Origin: Moraxella haemolytica
GTDB lineage: Bacteria; Pseudomonadota; Gammaproteobacteria; Pseudomonadales; Moraxellaceae
Length of the DNA stretch: 64,000 bases
Direction of reading: 5' to 3'
Assembly: GCF_030177935.1 (NCBI RefSeq)
Contig: NZ_CP089974.1
Span: 1,984,001-2,048,000 of the forward strand
Below, one piece after another: positions 46,347 through 55,235 of the stretch (its first letter is position 1; each line of letters begins with the position of its first letter). The notes beneath the pieces are model-generated. The model searched no databases. It was not told the origin of the DNA and saw only the letters and a program-made list of their open reading frames with translations. Position numbers and translations under genes: made by a program.

Positions 46347-48236
46347 TCACACCGCCAAATCTGCCAAGTCTCCTTTATCTTCTAACCACGCCTTACGATC
46401 GGACGAGCGTTTTTTTGCAAGTAGCATATCCATGACACTACTGGTGCTGCCAAAGTCATCAATATCAAGTTGCACCAAACGGCGAGTATCAGGATTCATA
46501 GTTGTCTCACGCAAATGATCAGGGTTCATCTCGCCTAAACCCTTAAAGCGGGTAATTTGTGGCTTACCCTTAGACTTGGTTTGTTTCAAGATGGCGTTTA
46601 GCTCATTATCATCTAGGGCATAATGCACATCTTTACCAATGTCTATGCGGTACAAAGGGGGCATGGCAACAAACAAATGCCCTGCTTCCACCAGCGCGCG
46701 AAAATGCTTGACAAACAATGCACAAATAAGCGTAGCAATATGCAGTCCATCCGAGTCTGCATCCGCTAGGATACAGATCTTGTCATAGCGTAATTCAGAT
46801 AAATCATCAGATGCTGGATCTACGCCTATGGCGATGGCGATGTCATGAATCTCTTGACTGGATAATACGGTGTCATGCGAAACTTCCCATGTATTTAGGA
46901 TTTTGCCACGCAGGGGCAAGATTGCCTGAAAATGTCTGTCTCGGGCTTGCTTAGCAGACCCACCTGCACTGTCGCCTTCCACCAAGAACAACTCTGCACC
47001 GTCTTTGAATTCACCCTTACAATCAGCCAACTTACCTGGCAAGGCAGGCCCTTGGGTGATTTTTTTTCGGGCGACTTTTTGGGCAGATTTTAACCGTTTA
47101 CCTGCTTTACTGATGGCAAGCTCAGCAATCGCTTTGGCAGTGTCAGGATAAGCATTTAACCACAGACTAAACGCATCTTTAGCAAGTGCCTGCACCAGTG
47201 GCGACGCTTCACGGCTTGATAAGCGTTCTTTGGTTTGACCGCTAAACTGCGGCTCAGCAAATTTTAAGGATAAAATATAATTAACGCCGTCCCACACATC
47301 ATCAGCAGTTAGGCGAACATTTCTAGGCAAAAGGCTGTGAATCTCACAAAACTCACGCAAAGCGTCCGTAATCCCTGTGCGAAGTCCATTAACATGCGTA
47401 CCGCCTTGTGCTGTGGGGATAAGGTTGACATAACTTTCACAAATGGGCGTGCCAGACTCAGGCAACCACGCAATCGCAAAAGTCGCTCCACCACGCTCGC
47501 CTGCTGTCGGCTCTCCACTAAAATAAAAAGGCACCTCAGGAATGATGGCAAGCTCGCCAAGCTGTTCGGTCAAATATTGCACCACACCATCTGTGTATTG
47601 CCAGCTTTCGCTGGTATCAGGCTCGATTTCGTTGATAAAGTCAATCTTTAGCCCTGCTGATAGGACGGCTTTGGCTTTTAAGTTGTGCTTTAGGGCTTTG
47701 ATGGAGAACTTAGGATTATCAAAATACTGCTCATCTACCCAAAATCGCACCTGCGTGCCTCGTTTTTTCTTGATGGCAGACGGCTGATTCATCAAGGGGC
47801 TGATCGCTGTGCCATGCTCAAAATTCATCTGATACTGTATGCCATCTCGCCACACAGTAACCTCCACACGCTTGGATAAAGCATTGACCACGCTAATCCC
47901 CACGCCATGCAGACCACCAGAGATGGCGTAATTATCGGTGGAGAATTTTCCTCCTGCGTGCAGACGAGTCAAGATAAGCTCCACACCTGACTGGTTAAAT
48001 TCAGGGTGAATATCGGTGGGCATACCTCGTCCGTCATCAAGCACAGATAGCGAGCCGTCAGTATGCAGGGTAACAATGATATTTTTGGCGTGTCCAGCCA
48101 ACGCTTCATCCACAGAATTATCAATCACCTCTTGAGCCAAATGATTGGGGCGAGTGGTGTCGGTATACATACCAGGGCGGCGGCGGACAGGTTCTAGCCC
48201 TTCTAGGACTTCTAGGTTTTGGGTGGTGTAGCTCAT
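46347..48236 (-). CDS. parE: DNA topoisomerase IV subunit B
   Basis: A 629-residue GHKL ATPase that with ParC decatenates daughter chromosomes. Seen are the ATP-site motifs VIDNSVDEALAG, DDGRGMP and GGLHGVGISVVNA. The Toprim part has VEGDSAGGSAKQ and LADADSDGLHI, and a C-terminal RFKGLGEMNPDHL follows. Length and absence of the GyrB insertion favour ParE. It is the last housekeeping gene before the plasmid-like segment. Confidence 0.96.
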   Translation of the reverse strand: MSYTTQNLEVLEGLEPVRRRPGMYTDTTRPNHLAQEVIDNSVDEALAGHAKNIIVTLHTDGSLSVLDDGRGMPTDIHPEFNQSGVELILTRLHAGGKFSTDNYAISGGLHGVGISVVNALSKRVEVTVWRDGIQYQMNFEHGTAISPLMNQPSAIKKKRGTQVRFWVDEQYFDNPKFSIKALKHNLKAKAVLSAGLKIDFINEIEPDTSESWQYTDGVVQYLTEQLGELAIIPEVPFYFSGEPTAGERGGATFAIAWLPESGTPICESYVNLIPTAQGGTHVNGLRTGITDALREFCEIHSLLPRNVRLTADDVWDGVNYILSLKFAEPQFSGQTKERLSSREASPLVQALAKDAFSLWLNAYPDTAKAIAELAISKAGKRLKSAQKVARKKITQGPALPGKLADCKGEFKDGAELFLVEGDSAGGSAKQARDRHFQAILPLRGKILNTWEVSHDTVLSSQEIHDIAIAIGVDPASDDLSELRYDKICILADADSDGLHIATLICALFVKHFRALVEAGHLFVAMPPLYRIDIGKDVHYALDDNELNAILKQTKSKGKPQITRFKGLGEMNPDHLRETTMNPDTRRLVQLDIDDFGSTSSVMDMLLAKKRSSDRKAWLEDKGDLADLAV

Positions 48237-48382
48237 ATGTATTGGAATGTTATGATGAAAGAGAGTATTTTAGCCGATTTTTGATTTAATTTGAATGCTT
48301 AGTTTAACTGATTGATTTTATTTATTTTTATTATGGCGTATTATCAAAAAGACATTTTTGATATCATCATCAGACTTACACT

Positions 48383-48661
48383 TTGAGTAAAGCACTTGTG
48401 GGCTTATGGCATATTTTATGGGGCTGGGTTCGTGATACCTGTTTAGGGGCTGAAAGTGTTAAACGCTCATACAAGCCCGTAGAACCGCTTTTACTGCGTG
48501 AATTAGGCAAGAAGGGTAACCTTAACCAAATCGCCAAACACGCCAATACGGACGCATTAGGGGACAAAATAGACCGTTTACGGCTACTAGGGGAATTAGC
48601 CGTAATTCGTGAACAATTAGACGAGCTTTTGAAACGCTATGATGACAGCATAGGCAATTAA
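48383..48661 (+). CDS. MobC-like plasmid mobilization accessory protein
   Basis: A 92-residue protein starting at a TTG. The second half matches MobC-type relaxosome proteins (LLRELGKKGNLNQIAKHAN followed by a charged helix). The first 35 residues are not recognisable and the start is weak, so the true gene may be 5'-truncated at the insertion border. It ends 1 bp before the mobA start, the normal mobC-mobA order. Such proteins open oriT for the relaxase. Confidence 0.65.
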   Translation: MSKALVGLWHILWGWVRDTCLGAESVKRSYKPVEPLLLRELGKKGNLNQIAKHANTDALGDKIDRLRLLGELAVIREQLDELLKRYDDSIGN

Positions 48662-49349
48662 GATGATTGTAAAATTTTTCTCTCGTGGGCGTGGTAATTG
48701 TTCGGCAACAATGAATTATTTGCTAGGCAAAGACAAAGACCGAGAACACGCCAAAGTATTGCAGGGCAATCCAGAGCTAACTGAACGATTAGCAGATAAT
48801 TTGGAGTTTAAAAACCGTTACACGGTTGGCGTGCTATCTTTTCAAGAAAGCGACCTTGACGACAACGCCAAGCGTGAGATTATGGCAAGTTTTGAGAAAT
48901 CATTACTGGCAGGACTAGACCAAGACCAATACGACATTACTTGGATAGAACACAAAGACAAAGACCGCCTAGAACTTAACTTTGTGATACCCAATGTAGA
49001 GCTTACCACAGGCAAACGCTTACAACCCTACTATGACCGAGCCGACCGCCCACTGGTTGAAAACTGGAAACAAGTCATTAACCACGATTACGGATTATCT
49101 GACCCTAACGACCCAAGAAAAGCCCAAGCAATCAAAATAGACCCTCACAGGCTCCCAGAGAGCGTACAGGCGATTAAAGAGACCATAGGTATAATAACCA
49201 GCAAATTGAGAAAGGGGCTATAACGAGCCGTACGGGCGTTTTAGAGCTATTAGGGCAATCAGGCTTTGAAATCGCCCGAGTTACGGACAAATCAATCAGC
49301 GTTAAAAATCCTAACGGCAAAAGAAACATCAGATTAGAGGGTTTTATTT

Positions 49350-49829
49350 ATGAAAATAGACGATTTAGTGGCGAACTTGGAGCGGAACGCACAAGAGCAA
49401 AACAAGATTATGACCGAGAAAATACAGAGCGTTACCAATCAGCACTTGGCAAGTTACAACGAGCTATTGCAATCAAATCTGAAAGCAACACAAAAAATTT
49501 TAGACGACCAGCAAGCGACCATACGCCAAAGCCTATCCAAATTGGCGATTATCAACAGAATTACAGCAATGACATCAGCCATAATGGTAATTTTGATGAT
49601 AGGGCTAGGTCTTGGCAACCTATGGCTTTACAAGAAGTCCCAAGACCAAACAGAAGTATTGATACAGATACAAGACAAGATAGACCAATCACCCCTAGAA
49701 GCCAAGATATTATCAAAAGTGGAGATTGGGGAGGAGAACGGTACATATTTCATCATCAGCAACCACAAGAAAGCGACAACTTATACCTCAGACAAGAAAC
49801 AACAAGTATTGACCTTTCCAAGCAACTAG
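49350..49829 (+). CDS. MobB-like mobilization protein, nested in mobA
   Basis: A 159-residue ORF in a different frame entirely inside mobA, as in ColE1 where mbeB lies within mbeA. Residues about 1-70 are a charged coiled coil, and a single membrane segment follows (SAIMVILMIGLGLGNLWL, about residue 78). MobB-type proteins link the relaxosome to the membrane or coupling protein. It is intact even though the surrounding mobA frame is broken upstream. The overlap is expected for the family, so I do not treat it as a shadow frame. Confidence 0.65.
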   Translation: MKIDDLVANLERNAQEQNKIMTEKIQSVTNQHLASYNELLQSNLKATQKILDDQQATIRQSLSKLAIINRITAMTSAIMVILMIGLGLGNLWLYKKSQDQTEVLIQIQDKIDQSPLEAKILSKVEIGEENGTYFIISNHKKATTYTSDKKQQVLTFPSN

Positions 49830-49841
49830 GGGTTTTTGACC

Positions 49842-50090
49842 GTGCAAAACAGCTTCATGAACGACTACAACAATTTACTAACCGAGTTAGAACAGCAATT
49901 AAACGAACTTACCGAGACGAACGCCAATCAGAACGAGCGGATACAGAAATTAACGGCAGCCAATCAGTCTTTGAGAGTGCAGAACGAGCAATTACAGGGG
50001 TTAATCAGCAGATTGACAGCACAGAACAGCAGATTAAACAGCGAGAACAACAGGCTAATGAACTTATTGCAGGGCAACAAAAAGCCCTAG
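49842..50090 (+). CDS. MobD-like coiled-coil protein, nested in mobA
   Basis: An 82-residue protein, nearly all coiled coil (ELEQQLNELTETNANQNERI). GTG 49842 is chosen because AGGGG (49828-49832) lies 9 bp upstream; an in-frame ATG is at 49857. It follows the MobB-like ORF by 12 bp and ends inside mobA, as mbeD does in ColE1. MbeD-like proteins have been tied to entry exclusion and mobilization. Confidence 0.6.
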   Translation: MQNSFMNDYNNLLTELEQQLNELTETNANQNERIQKLTAANQSLRVQNEQLQGLISRLTAQNSRLNSENNRLMNLLQGNKKP

Positions 50091-50306
50091 ATAAGGGCAA
50101 GGGCTTTGATTTTGGACGGTAGGTTGGTTAAATAATTTGCTATGGCTGTCAAGATAGTATAGTAGCTCTATGATGTTATCAAAGATTTTATATCCCAAAA
50201 CCAAATCAGGTTTAATTATGATGGTCTCGCAAGCCTTACTTTACTAGCAATATTCAAAATTCTGTATTATTTTCATAAATTATCTTAAAACATAAGGAGT
50301 AACGCC

Positions 50307-50390
50307 ATGAAACTATTAGAGATACAATACCCAATCAGCGCTCTTAATTGTTTCAGGTCGGTGTGCTATCATCACTCGTGTGATACCTAG
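50307..50390 (+). pseudogene. Truncated 5' end of an unknown gene
   Basis: A strong ribosome site (AAGGAG, 50294-50299) precedes ATG 50307, but the frame runs only 27 codons and overlaps the 3' end of the exporter on the other strand. An AT-rich promoter-like stretch lies upstream. This looks like the start of a lost plasmid gene cut by a recombination junction near 50330. Confidence 0.4.
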
Positions 50391-52301
50391 TGATTTGATC
50401 ATCTTATTAATCTGATGCTCTTTTTTAACATCCAAATGACTAGTGGCTTCATCCAAAAATAAAATTTTTGGTCTGCGGTATAGGGCGCGGGCAATAAAAA
50501 TACGTTGCTTTTGACCGCCTGATAGTATATTACCCATATCGCCGACAAGCGTCTGATAGCCCATAGGCATTGACATGATTTCATCATGAATCCCAGCCAT
50601 AATGGCGCATTTTTCCACCCATTCATTATCTGGTTTATCATCAAAAAAGCTGATATTTTCAACTAAAGAGCCTGCAAATAGTGTGTCATCTTGACTAACA
50701 CAGGCAATAATATCACGGGCATTTAGCTCTGCCATGCTGTGGTGAACCTTGCCTGCAATTTTAATCTCTCCTGATTTGGGCGTAAGTTCACCCATAAGTA
50801 AGCTCATCAGTGTACTCTTTCCACAACCTGTTGCCCCAACGATGGCTACCGATTCTTTATCTTTGATGTGAAAACTCAAATTGTCAATAATATAGGGTTC
50901 ATCATCATTATAAGCAAAGGATAGATTGTTTACCTGTATATCATAAACCAGTTTATCTTTTTGCTCTATTAGAGGTAGATAGCTATTTTTTTCTGTTTTT
51001 TCTAAAACAATGTCTGCTAACCTTTCACCATGCAAGTTTAACATTTTTACTTCAATAAATTTATCTATTAGATTGCTCACTCGTCCACCAAACTGGTTTT
51101 TATAGGCGATAAATGCCATTAAAATGCCAACTGTAAAAGTACCATCAATAACTAAATTTGCACCCAAATAGATAATGATAAGGTTTTCAAGCCCAAAAAT
51201 AATACCATTAATAAATCCAAACATAAGCCCTAATTTTTGGGTATAAAGTCCTGCATTAATGGTATTAACAAATAAGGTAAGCCATGTACTCTTTCTTATA
51301 TCTTCCTTGTTGAAACGTTTAATAGCACGAATACCGCACATAGTCTCCATAAAATGCGTACTCTGCTTAGCTGCATGTATAATTTGCTCTTCGGTAGCTT
51401 GTTTTAGGGGTGTATACCAGAGAAAGCGCAGGAGTCCATAGATCATCATTGCACCCACTGCAACCCATGCCAAAGCCGGGCTATAAAAGAACATCAATAC
51501 AAGTGTAAATACTGTCATCACACCATCTAAGACAACGGTCAAAAAAGTTGTGGTCAGCGTAGACTGAATGCTATCAATTGCTCCAAAACGAGAAATAATA
51601 TCACCCAAATGTCTTTTTTGAAAAAATTGACTGGGTAGATGAGTTAAATGATGAAAAACATTAGACTTCCATTGTATATTGAGTGTAGTAGAGATATACA
51701 TACTTATCCATGACTGAAGCAAGCTGGTTAGCTGTGTTAAAAACATAAGTATGCCAAAGCCAATAACCAGTGTCGTTAATAAATCTTTGTCAGCCGAAAC
51801 AATAGCATGATCAATCACCCACTGCATAAAAAATGGACTGGTTAGAGCAAATATCTCTAGCACCAATGCCAGTATTAATATCTGACCAAAAGACTTGTAA
51901 AGTCCTTTTATTTCACCAATCAGTTTGGATAAACGAATATTGACCTTATCTTCTTTTTTCTCAAAATCACTATCCGCCCATACCTCTAGGGCTATTCCTG
52001 TAAAATGATCTGATGCCTCTTGAAGTGTCATTAGTCTTTGTCCAGCACTTGGGTCTAGGATGGTAATTTTAGTTTTGGATACAGATTTTAATACCACAAA
52101 GTGATTCATATCCCAATGCAGAATACACGGCGTACGCAGCTGATTAAGCTCATTCAGTTCCAGCCTTAAAGGGCGTGTGCTAAGCTTCATTTGCCTAGCA
52201 ATCTTAATAAGCGTGTGCAAAGTTGCACCTTTTTGAGAAATAGGATATTTTTGGCGCAAACTCCATAAATCAGTAAGATACCCATGATAATGAGCTATCA
52301 T
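50316..52301 (-). CDS. C39-peptidase ABC exporter of a bacteriocin, N-terminally interrupted
   Basis: The open frame from ATG 52301 gives 661 residues. It holds most of the C39 peptidase domain (catalytic His in HWDMNHFVVLKS and the following Asp), a six-helix membrane domain, and an ABC ATPase with Walker A GATGCGKST, signature LSGGQKQR and Walker B ILFLDEATSHLD. Codons upstream read TESAECGLACLA, the catalytic-Cys motif, preceded by MPVIL and a TAA at 52338-52340. ATG 52355 with a Gln codon at that TAA would give a normal peptidase start. As it stands, initiation at 52301 loses the Cys, so processing should fail. The C terminus also ends early (ADWVLYL). The intact protein would cut double-glycine leaders and export the peptide. 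Confidence 0.85.
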   Translation of the reverse strand: MIAHYHGYLTDLWSLRQKYPISQKGATLHTLIKIARQMKLSTRPLRLELNELNQLRTPCILHWDMNHFVVLKSVSKTKITILDPSAGQRLMTLQEASDHFTGIALEVWADSDFEKKEDKVNIRLSKLIGEIKGLYKSFGQILILALVLEIFALTSPFFMQWVIDHAIVSADKDLLTTLVIGFGILMFLTQLTSLLQSWISMYISTTLNIQWKSNVFHHLTHLPSQFFQKRHLGDIISRFGAIDSIQSTLTTTFLTVVLDGVMTVFTLVLMFFYSPALAWVAVGAMMIYGLLRFLWYTPLKQATEEQIIHAAKQSTHFMETMCGIRAIKRFNKEDIRKSTWLTLFVNTINAGLYTQKLGLMFGFINGIIFGLENLIIIYLGANLVIDGTFTVGILMAFIAYKNQFGGRVSNLIDKFIEVKMLNLHGERLADIVLEKTEKNSYLPLIEQKDKLVYDIQVNNLSFAYNDDEPYIIDNLSFHIKDKESVAIVGATGCGKSTLMSLLMGELTPKSGEIKIAGKVHHSMAELNARDIIACVSQDDTLFAGSLVENISFFDDKPDNEWVEKCAIMAGIHDEIMSMPMGYQTLVGDMGNILSGGQKQRIFIARALYRRPKILFLDEATSHLDVKKEHQINKMIKSLGITRVMIAHRPETIKSADWVLYL

Positions 52302-52426
52302 AGCAAGACAGGCTAGACCACATTCAGCAGATTCGGTTTATAAAATAACGGGCATTTTGGCTGATAAACCAAAATTAATGCGTTTTAAAAAATCCATGAC
52401 TAAGATTATCCATAAAAACTTTGACA

Positions 52427-52449
52427 ATAAAAAAGGTGCAATTGCACCT
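52427..52449 (-). terminator. Terminator between the HlyD gene and the exporter gene
   Basis: The perfect 16-bp palindrome AGGTGCAATTGCACCT is followed on the minus strand by a T-rich run. It lies just after the HlyD stop, which is unusual inside an export operon and may reduce exporter transcription. Confidence 0.75.
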
Positions 52450-52466
52450 ATGACAAATTGATTGGT

Positions 52467-53729
52467 TTAAATTTTACCTGTGAGACTATATAGCGGTTCA
52501 AGCACCCATTCATATAATTTGCGTGTTTCATGCATGACATCACCCTCCAAGGTCATGCCAACTGCTAGGGGTAGTTCTTTGCCGTAGGCTGTTATGGTTT
52601 GCTTATCTAAATGTGCTTTGATGACATACATCGGTTCATTGGCGATTTGTTCAGTGGCTGATACTGTGCCAATGGTGGGTAAATTTTGTCCTGCATGAGC
52701 AGTTTTGGCAACAGAGATAATACGCCCCTTGGCATGTCCAAATTTTTGATAAGGATACGCTACATAGCGAAGCAATACTTCATCATCCGTCTTAACAAAA
52801 CCAATAGCACGACTCGGTACATACATCACTGCAATCAAATGGCTGTCATTAGGTAGGATGCTTACAAGTGACTGACTACTATCCACAAATTGCCCCACAT
52901 CGGCATGAGCGACACTTGCCACACCATCTACTTGGGCTTTGATAATCAAAGTATCGTTGGCTTGGTTTTGGATGCTATCGCTTTTGTTGTCAGACAATGT
53001 GCGTTCATATTGTAGAAGTGTTGTTTTATGCTCATGTTCTAGACGGGATAAGGCGATGGTTTGCTCTTTGATTTGCTTAGCAATCATCTCCTTTTCTCGC
53101 TCAAGGGCGGTCAGACTATTTAACTGTGTATTGTGTGCCATTGTTTGTGATTCTAGCTCTTGCTTGGATACCGCCTCACTTTGCATGGCAAATTCATATC
53201 GTGCCAAAGTCTCTTTGGCAATGGCAACCTGATGTGCCTGTAAATCTATTTGAGCTTGCAGTTTATCCATGTCTACTTGTAGACGCTCTATGGTATTTGC
53301 GATATTTCTTTTTTCAGCAGCTTGAGCTTGCTTGGTGCGAGTGATTTCATGTTCTATCAGCTGTCTTTTAAAGGCGAGCTCTTTATCTATAATACTTTGT
53401 ACATTACCTGCATCGGTATGACGAGTGGTAGAGATTTTATATAGCATATCTCCTGCCTTAACCGCCTGACCTTCTGATACATATTTTTCTATAATAACTC
53501 CTGCTGTTGTGGTATAGACTTGTACCAACCCTTTGTCAGGAATGAGTTGACCTTTGACTGTACTACGCTTGGTATATTCACCCCATACCAAAAATATCAT
53601 TAGTACAAGCCCTGCCATAAACGCACAAAACGTCAAAAAAGCAAAGCTAATCGGCGTTACTATCACAACTTTACCCACCCAATCTATTTTTTGGGCAGAT
53701 AAAGCTTCAGGACGAAATAGACTGGACAT
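52467..53729 (-). CDS. HlyD-family periplasmic adaptor of the bacteriocin exporter
   Basis: A 420-residue membrane-fusion protein. One N-terminal membrane helix (residues about 20-50), a biotinyl-lipoyl-like segment (GVIIEKYVSEGQAVKAGDML), a long coiled coil (about 115-250) and a beta-barrel C-terminal part (VPSRAIGFVKTDDEVLLRY). It resembles CvaA-type adaptors of microcin secretion, which join the inner-membrane ABC exporter to TolC. The frame appears intact. It overlaps the small upstream ORF by 23 bp. Confidence 0.9.
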   Translation of the reverse strand: MSSLFRPEALSAQKIDWVGKVVIVTPISFAFLTFCAFMAGLVLMIFLVWGEYTKRSTVKGQLIPDKGLVQVYTTTAGVIIEKYVSEGQAVKAGDMLYKISTTRHTDAGNVQSIIDKELAFKRQLIEHEITRTKQAQAAEKRNIANTIERLQVDMDKLQAQIDLQAHQVAIAKETLARYEFAMQSEAVSKQELESQTMAHNTQLNSLTALEREKEMIAKQIKEQTIALSRLEHEHKTTLLQYERTLSDNKSDSIQNQANDTLIIKAQVDGVASVAHADVGQFVDSSQSLVSILPNDSHLIAVMYVPSRAIGFVKTDDEVLLRYVAYPYQKFGHAKGRIISVAKTAHAGQNLPTIGTVSATEQIANEPMYVIKAHLDKQTITAYGKELPLAVGMTLEGDVMHETRKLYEWVLEPLYSLTGKI

Positions 53730-53916
53730 GATAGGTGTTATGATTTATAAATAAATTTATCATAAGGCATAATACAAGCACATATACAGCCATCCCTAAA
53801 ATAGCATTATCAGGAATTATGTCATTGTAATTGTGATAAACAACTTTTGATAATGTAAAAAATGATAGAATGGCTAAAACTCTAGATATGGTCATCATTT
53901 TATCGCGCATACTCAT
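53707..53916 (-). CDS. Small two-helix membrane protein, unknown
   Basis: A 69-residue protein with two hydrophobic segments (about residues 10-25 and 38-58). The ribosome site is weak, but the stop overlaps the HlyD start, suggesting coupling. Small membrane proteins beside bacteriocin exporters are often immunity proteins; that is inference only. Confidence 0.5.
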   Translation of the reverse strand: MSMRDKMMTISRVLAILSFFTLSKVVYHNYNDIIPDNAILGMAVYVLVLCLMINLFINHNTYHVQSISS

Positions 53917-53931
53917 ACATATTTCTAATCA

Positions 53932-54117
53932 TTAAAAATATTGGTCATTATGAAATAGACCATTTTGCAAATGCCTGTCTACGTAATTTTTGTAATCCTC
54001 ACCCATTTTATGATAATCCTGTATTTCTACAACATGACCTATGGTAAATACTGCCGCTACTTTTTTGTTTGGTGTTAGAACTATCCGACACCCCCAGATA
54101 CCATTAAGACTTGTCAT
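53932..54117 (-). CDS. Small hypothetical protein in the bacteriocin cluster
   Basis: A 61-residue soluble-looking protein. Its ATG overlaps the end of the preceding membrane-protein gene by 14 bp. No family is recognised. It could be part of a small immunity pair or a spurious frame. Confidence 0.4.
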   Translation of the reverse strand: MTSLNGIWGCRIVLTPNKKVAAVFTIGHVVEIQDYHKMGEDYKNYVDRHLQNGLFHNDQYF

Positions 54118-54295
54118 TCTTGTTAGAAAATTTTCTTTTCTTAAATATAAAAAATATACCCAAAAAAACCAAAGAACAATATATTACCCAATAAATATAG
54201 ACGTCAAAATTTGTTATCGTATCTATTTTTTGAACAAATAAACCGACAGCTAAAATATAAAAAAATACAACAACAGGCCTTGGGATTAAATCCAT
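54104..54295 (-). CDS. Small two-helix membrane protein, possible immunity protein
   Basis: A 63-residue protein with two membrane segments (VVVFFYILAVGLFVQ; VYIYWVIYCSLVFLGIFF) and a basic tail (KKRKFSNKN). AGGA lies 8 bp before ATG 54295, so translation is credible. Its size and topology resemble microcin immunity proteins. The function is inferred from location. Confidence 0.55.
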   Translation of the reverse strand: MDLIPRPVVVFFYILAVGLFVQKIDTITNFDVYIYWVIYCSLVFLGIFFIFKKRKFSNKNDKS

Positions 54296-54470
54296 ATTTA
54301 CATCCTAATAAGAAAATAAATTAAAGGGTAATAATAAAAAAATACACTAATCAGATTTCCTGTTTGGATTAAGTTTGTTGAAGTACAGGAAAATCATACC
54401 ATTTTAAGTTTGTGACGAATGTTTTTCTTTATAGTATATTTTTTAAACCAAAACCACTTCAAAGAATAAG

Positions 54471-54627
54471 CTAGGGTAAAATAATACCTAATTTATCACG
54501 ATGATCTTGAACTTTGCGATACATATCTAATGCCTCTTTTGTTAACTCACTATTCTCTATATTCTGTTATCAATACAGATAAAATAAAAGAATTTAAATC
54601 TGACATTTCTAAAGTAATAATTGTCAT
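54471..54627 (-). pseudogene. Frameshifted remnant of a small gene
   Basis: Two adjoining frames on the minus strand read MTIITLEMSDLNSFILSVLI and ELTKEALDMYRKVQDHRDKL and end at a TAG at 54471. They join at about 54555 through a one-base shift. Together they would make about 52-55 residues. The otherwise empty 54296-54711 gap contains nothing else that I can support. Confidence 0.35.
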
Positions 54628-54711
54628 CTTTTTGTCTATAATATTAATCCGTGTGATAGCTGCCGATTTTAATTTCTTGATTTATGCTTAATTTAAAATA
54701 TTCTAAAAAAA

Positions 54712-54906
54712 TTAGCGAGATTGCGATTTAGTCTTAATCATTTTTTTTGATATCTTAGAAAAAATAATCATTATAAATATAAACAATAACCATGAACTTG
54801 CATTTGATAAATCAAATAAATATTTAATAAACATATATATCAAGAAGCCTACTGTGAATGAAACCCATCCGCAATCACCAACAATATTTTTTAATAATTT
54901 TTTCAT
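54712..54906 (-). CDS. Candidate bacteriocin immunity protein (two membrane helices)
   Basis: A 64-residue basic protein with two hydrophobic segments (about residues 13-30 and 38-52) and a Lys-rich tail. Its ATG overlaps the precursor stop (TAATG), and a strong GGAGGA ribosome site lies inside the last codons of the precursor gene. Tight coupling to the precursor and its small basic membrane character are classic for immunity proteins, but no homologue is recognised. Confidence 0.65.
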   Translation of the reverse strand: MKKLLKNIVGDCGWVSFTVGFLIYMFIKYLFDLSNASSWLLFIFIMIIFSKISKKMIKTKSQSR

Positions 54907-55208
54907 TAAGGTAGTCCTCCAGAATACTCTAATTCGTAAGGTTCAGCAATTGTTCTATATTTACGATACCATTCCCAATCAAAATTTTCTACAGAATGTC
55001 CAATAACTACACCAACTTCCATACCTTTTGTTCCACCAAGCCTTTGTCCAGCAATACCTCCTATTAGAGCGCCCCAACTAGGCGGTTTTGATAAATCTGT
55101 TTTTGGTAATCCTAAAGACTGATTACCGCTATCCCCATAATTGTTCCCAGAACTATCCAACCCACCCCCAGATACCATCTTCATTTGCTCAATGTTTAGT
55201 TCAAACAT
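54906..55208 (-). CDS. Double-glycine bacteriocin (microcin-like) precursor
   Basis: A 100-residue peptide. The first 15 residues form a double-glycine leader of the class II type (MFELNIEQMKMVSGG), to be cut by a C39 peptidase. The core would be about 85 residues. It is Gly/Ser-rich at first, then has a glycine-zipper-like stretch (GALIGGIAGQRLGGTKG) that could insert in membranes, then a charged aromatic tail (FDWEWYRKY). The ribosome site AGGAG lies 7 bp upstream. It lies between the oxygenase and immunity genes. I do not recognise the core sequence. Confidence 0.8.
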   Translation of the reverse strand: MFELNIEQMKMVSGGGLDSSGNNYGDSGNQSLGLPKTDLSKPPSWGALIGGIAGQRLGGTKGMEVGVVIGHSVENFDWEWYRKYRTIAEPYELEYSGGLP

Positions 55209-55235
55209 AATAAACTCCTGTGAATAAAAAACAAC

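Larger units (their letters stand above)
48663..50122 (+). pseudogene. mobA: ColE1-type relaxase mobA, frameshifted
   Basis: Residues 1-186 form an intact relaxase N-terminal part with the HEN-type motif of the ColE1/MOBP5 group (HKDKDRLELNFVIPN, about residue 98) and an upstream NYLLGKD segment. The frame ends at TAA 49221-49223. The rest of the protein (SRTGVLELLGQSGFEIARV to FDFGR) continues to 50122 in frame +2. Removing two bases near 49190 (within GGTATAATAACC) restores one frame through both halves, so a 2-bp insertion is the likely lesion. The N-terminal fragment alone may keep nicking residues, but the full protein is lost unless the base calls are wrong. Confidence 0.8.
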
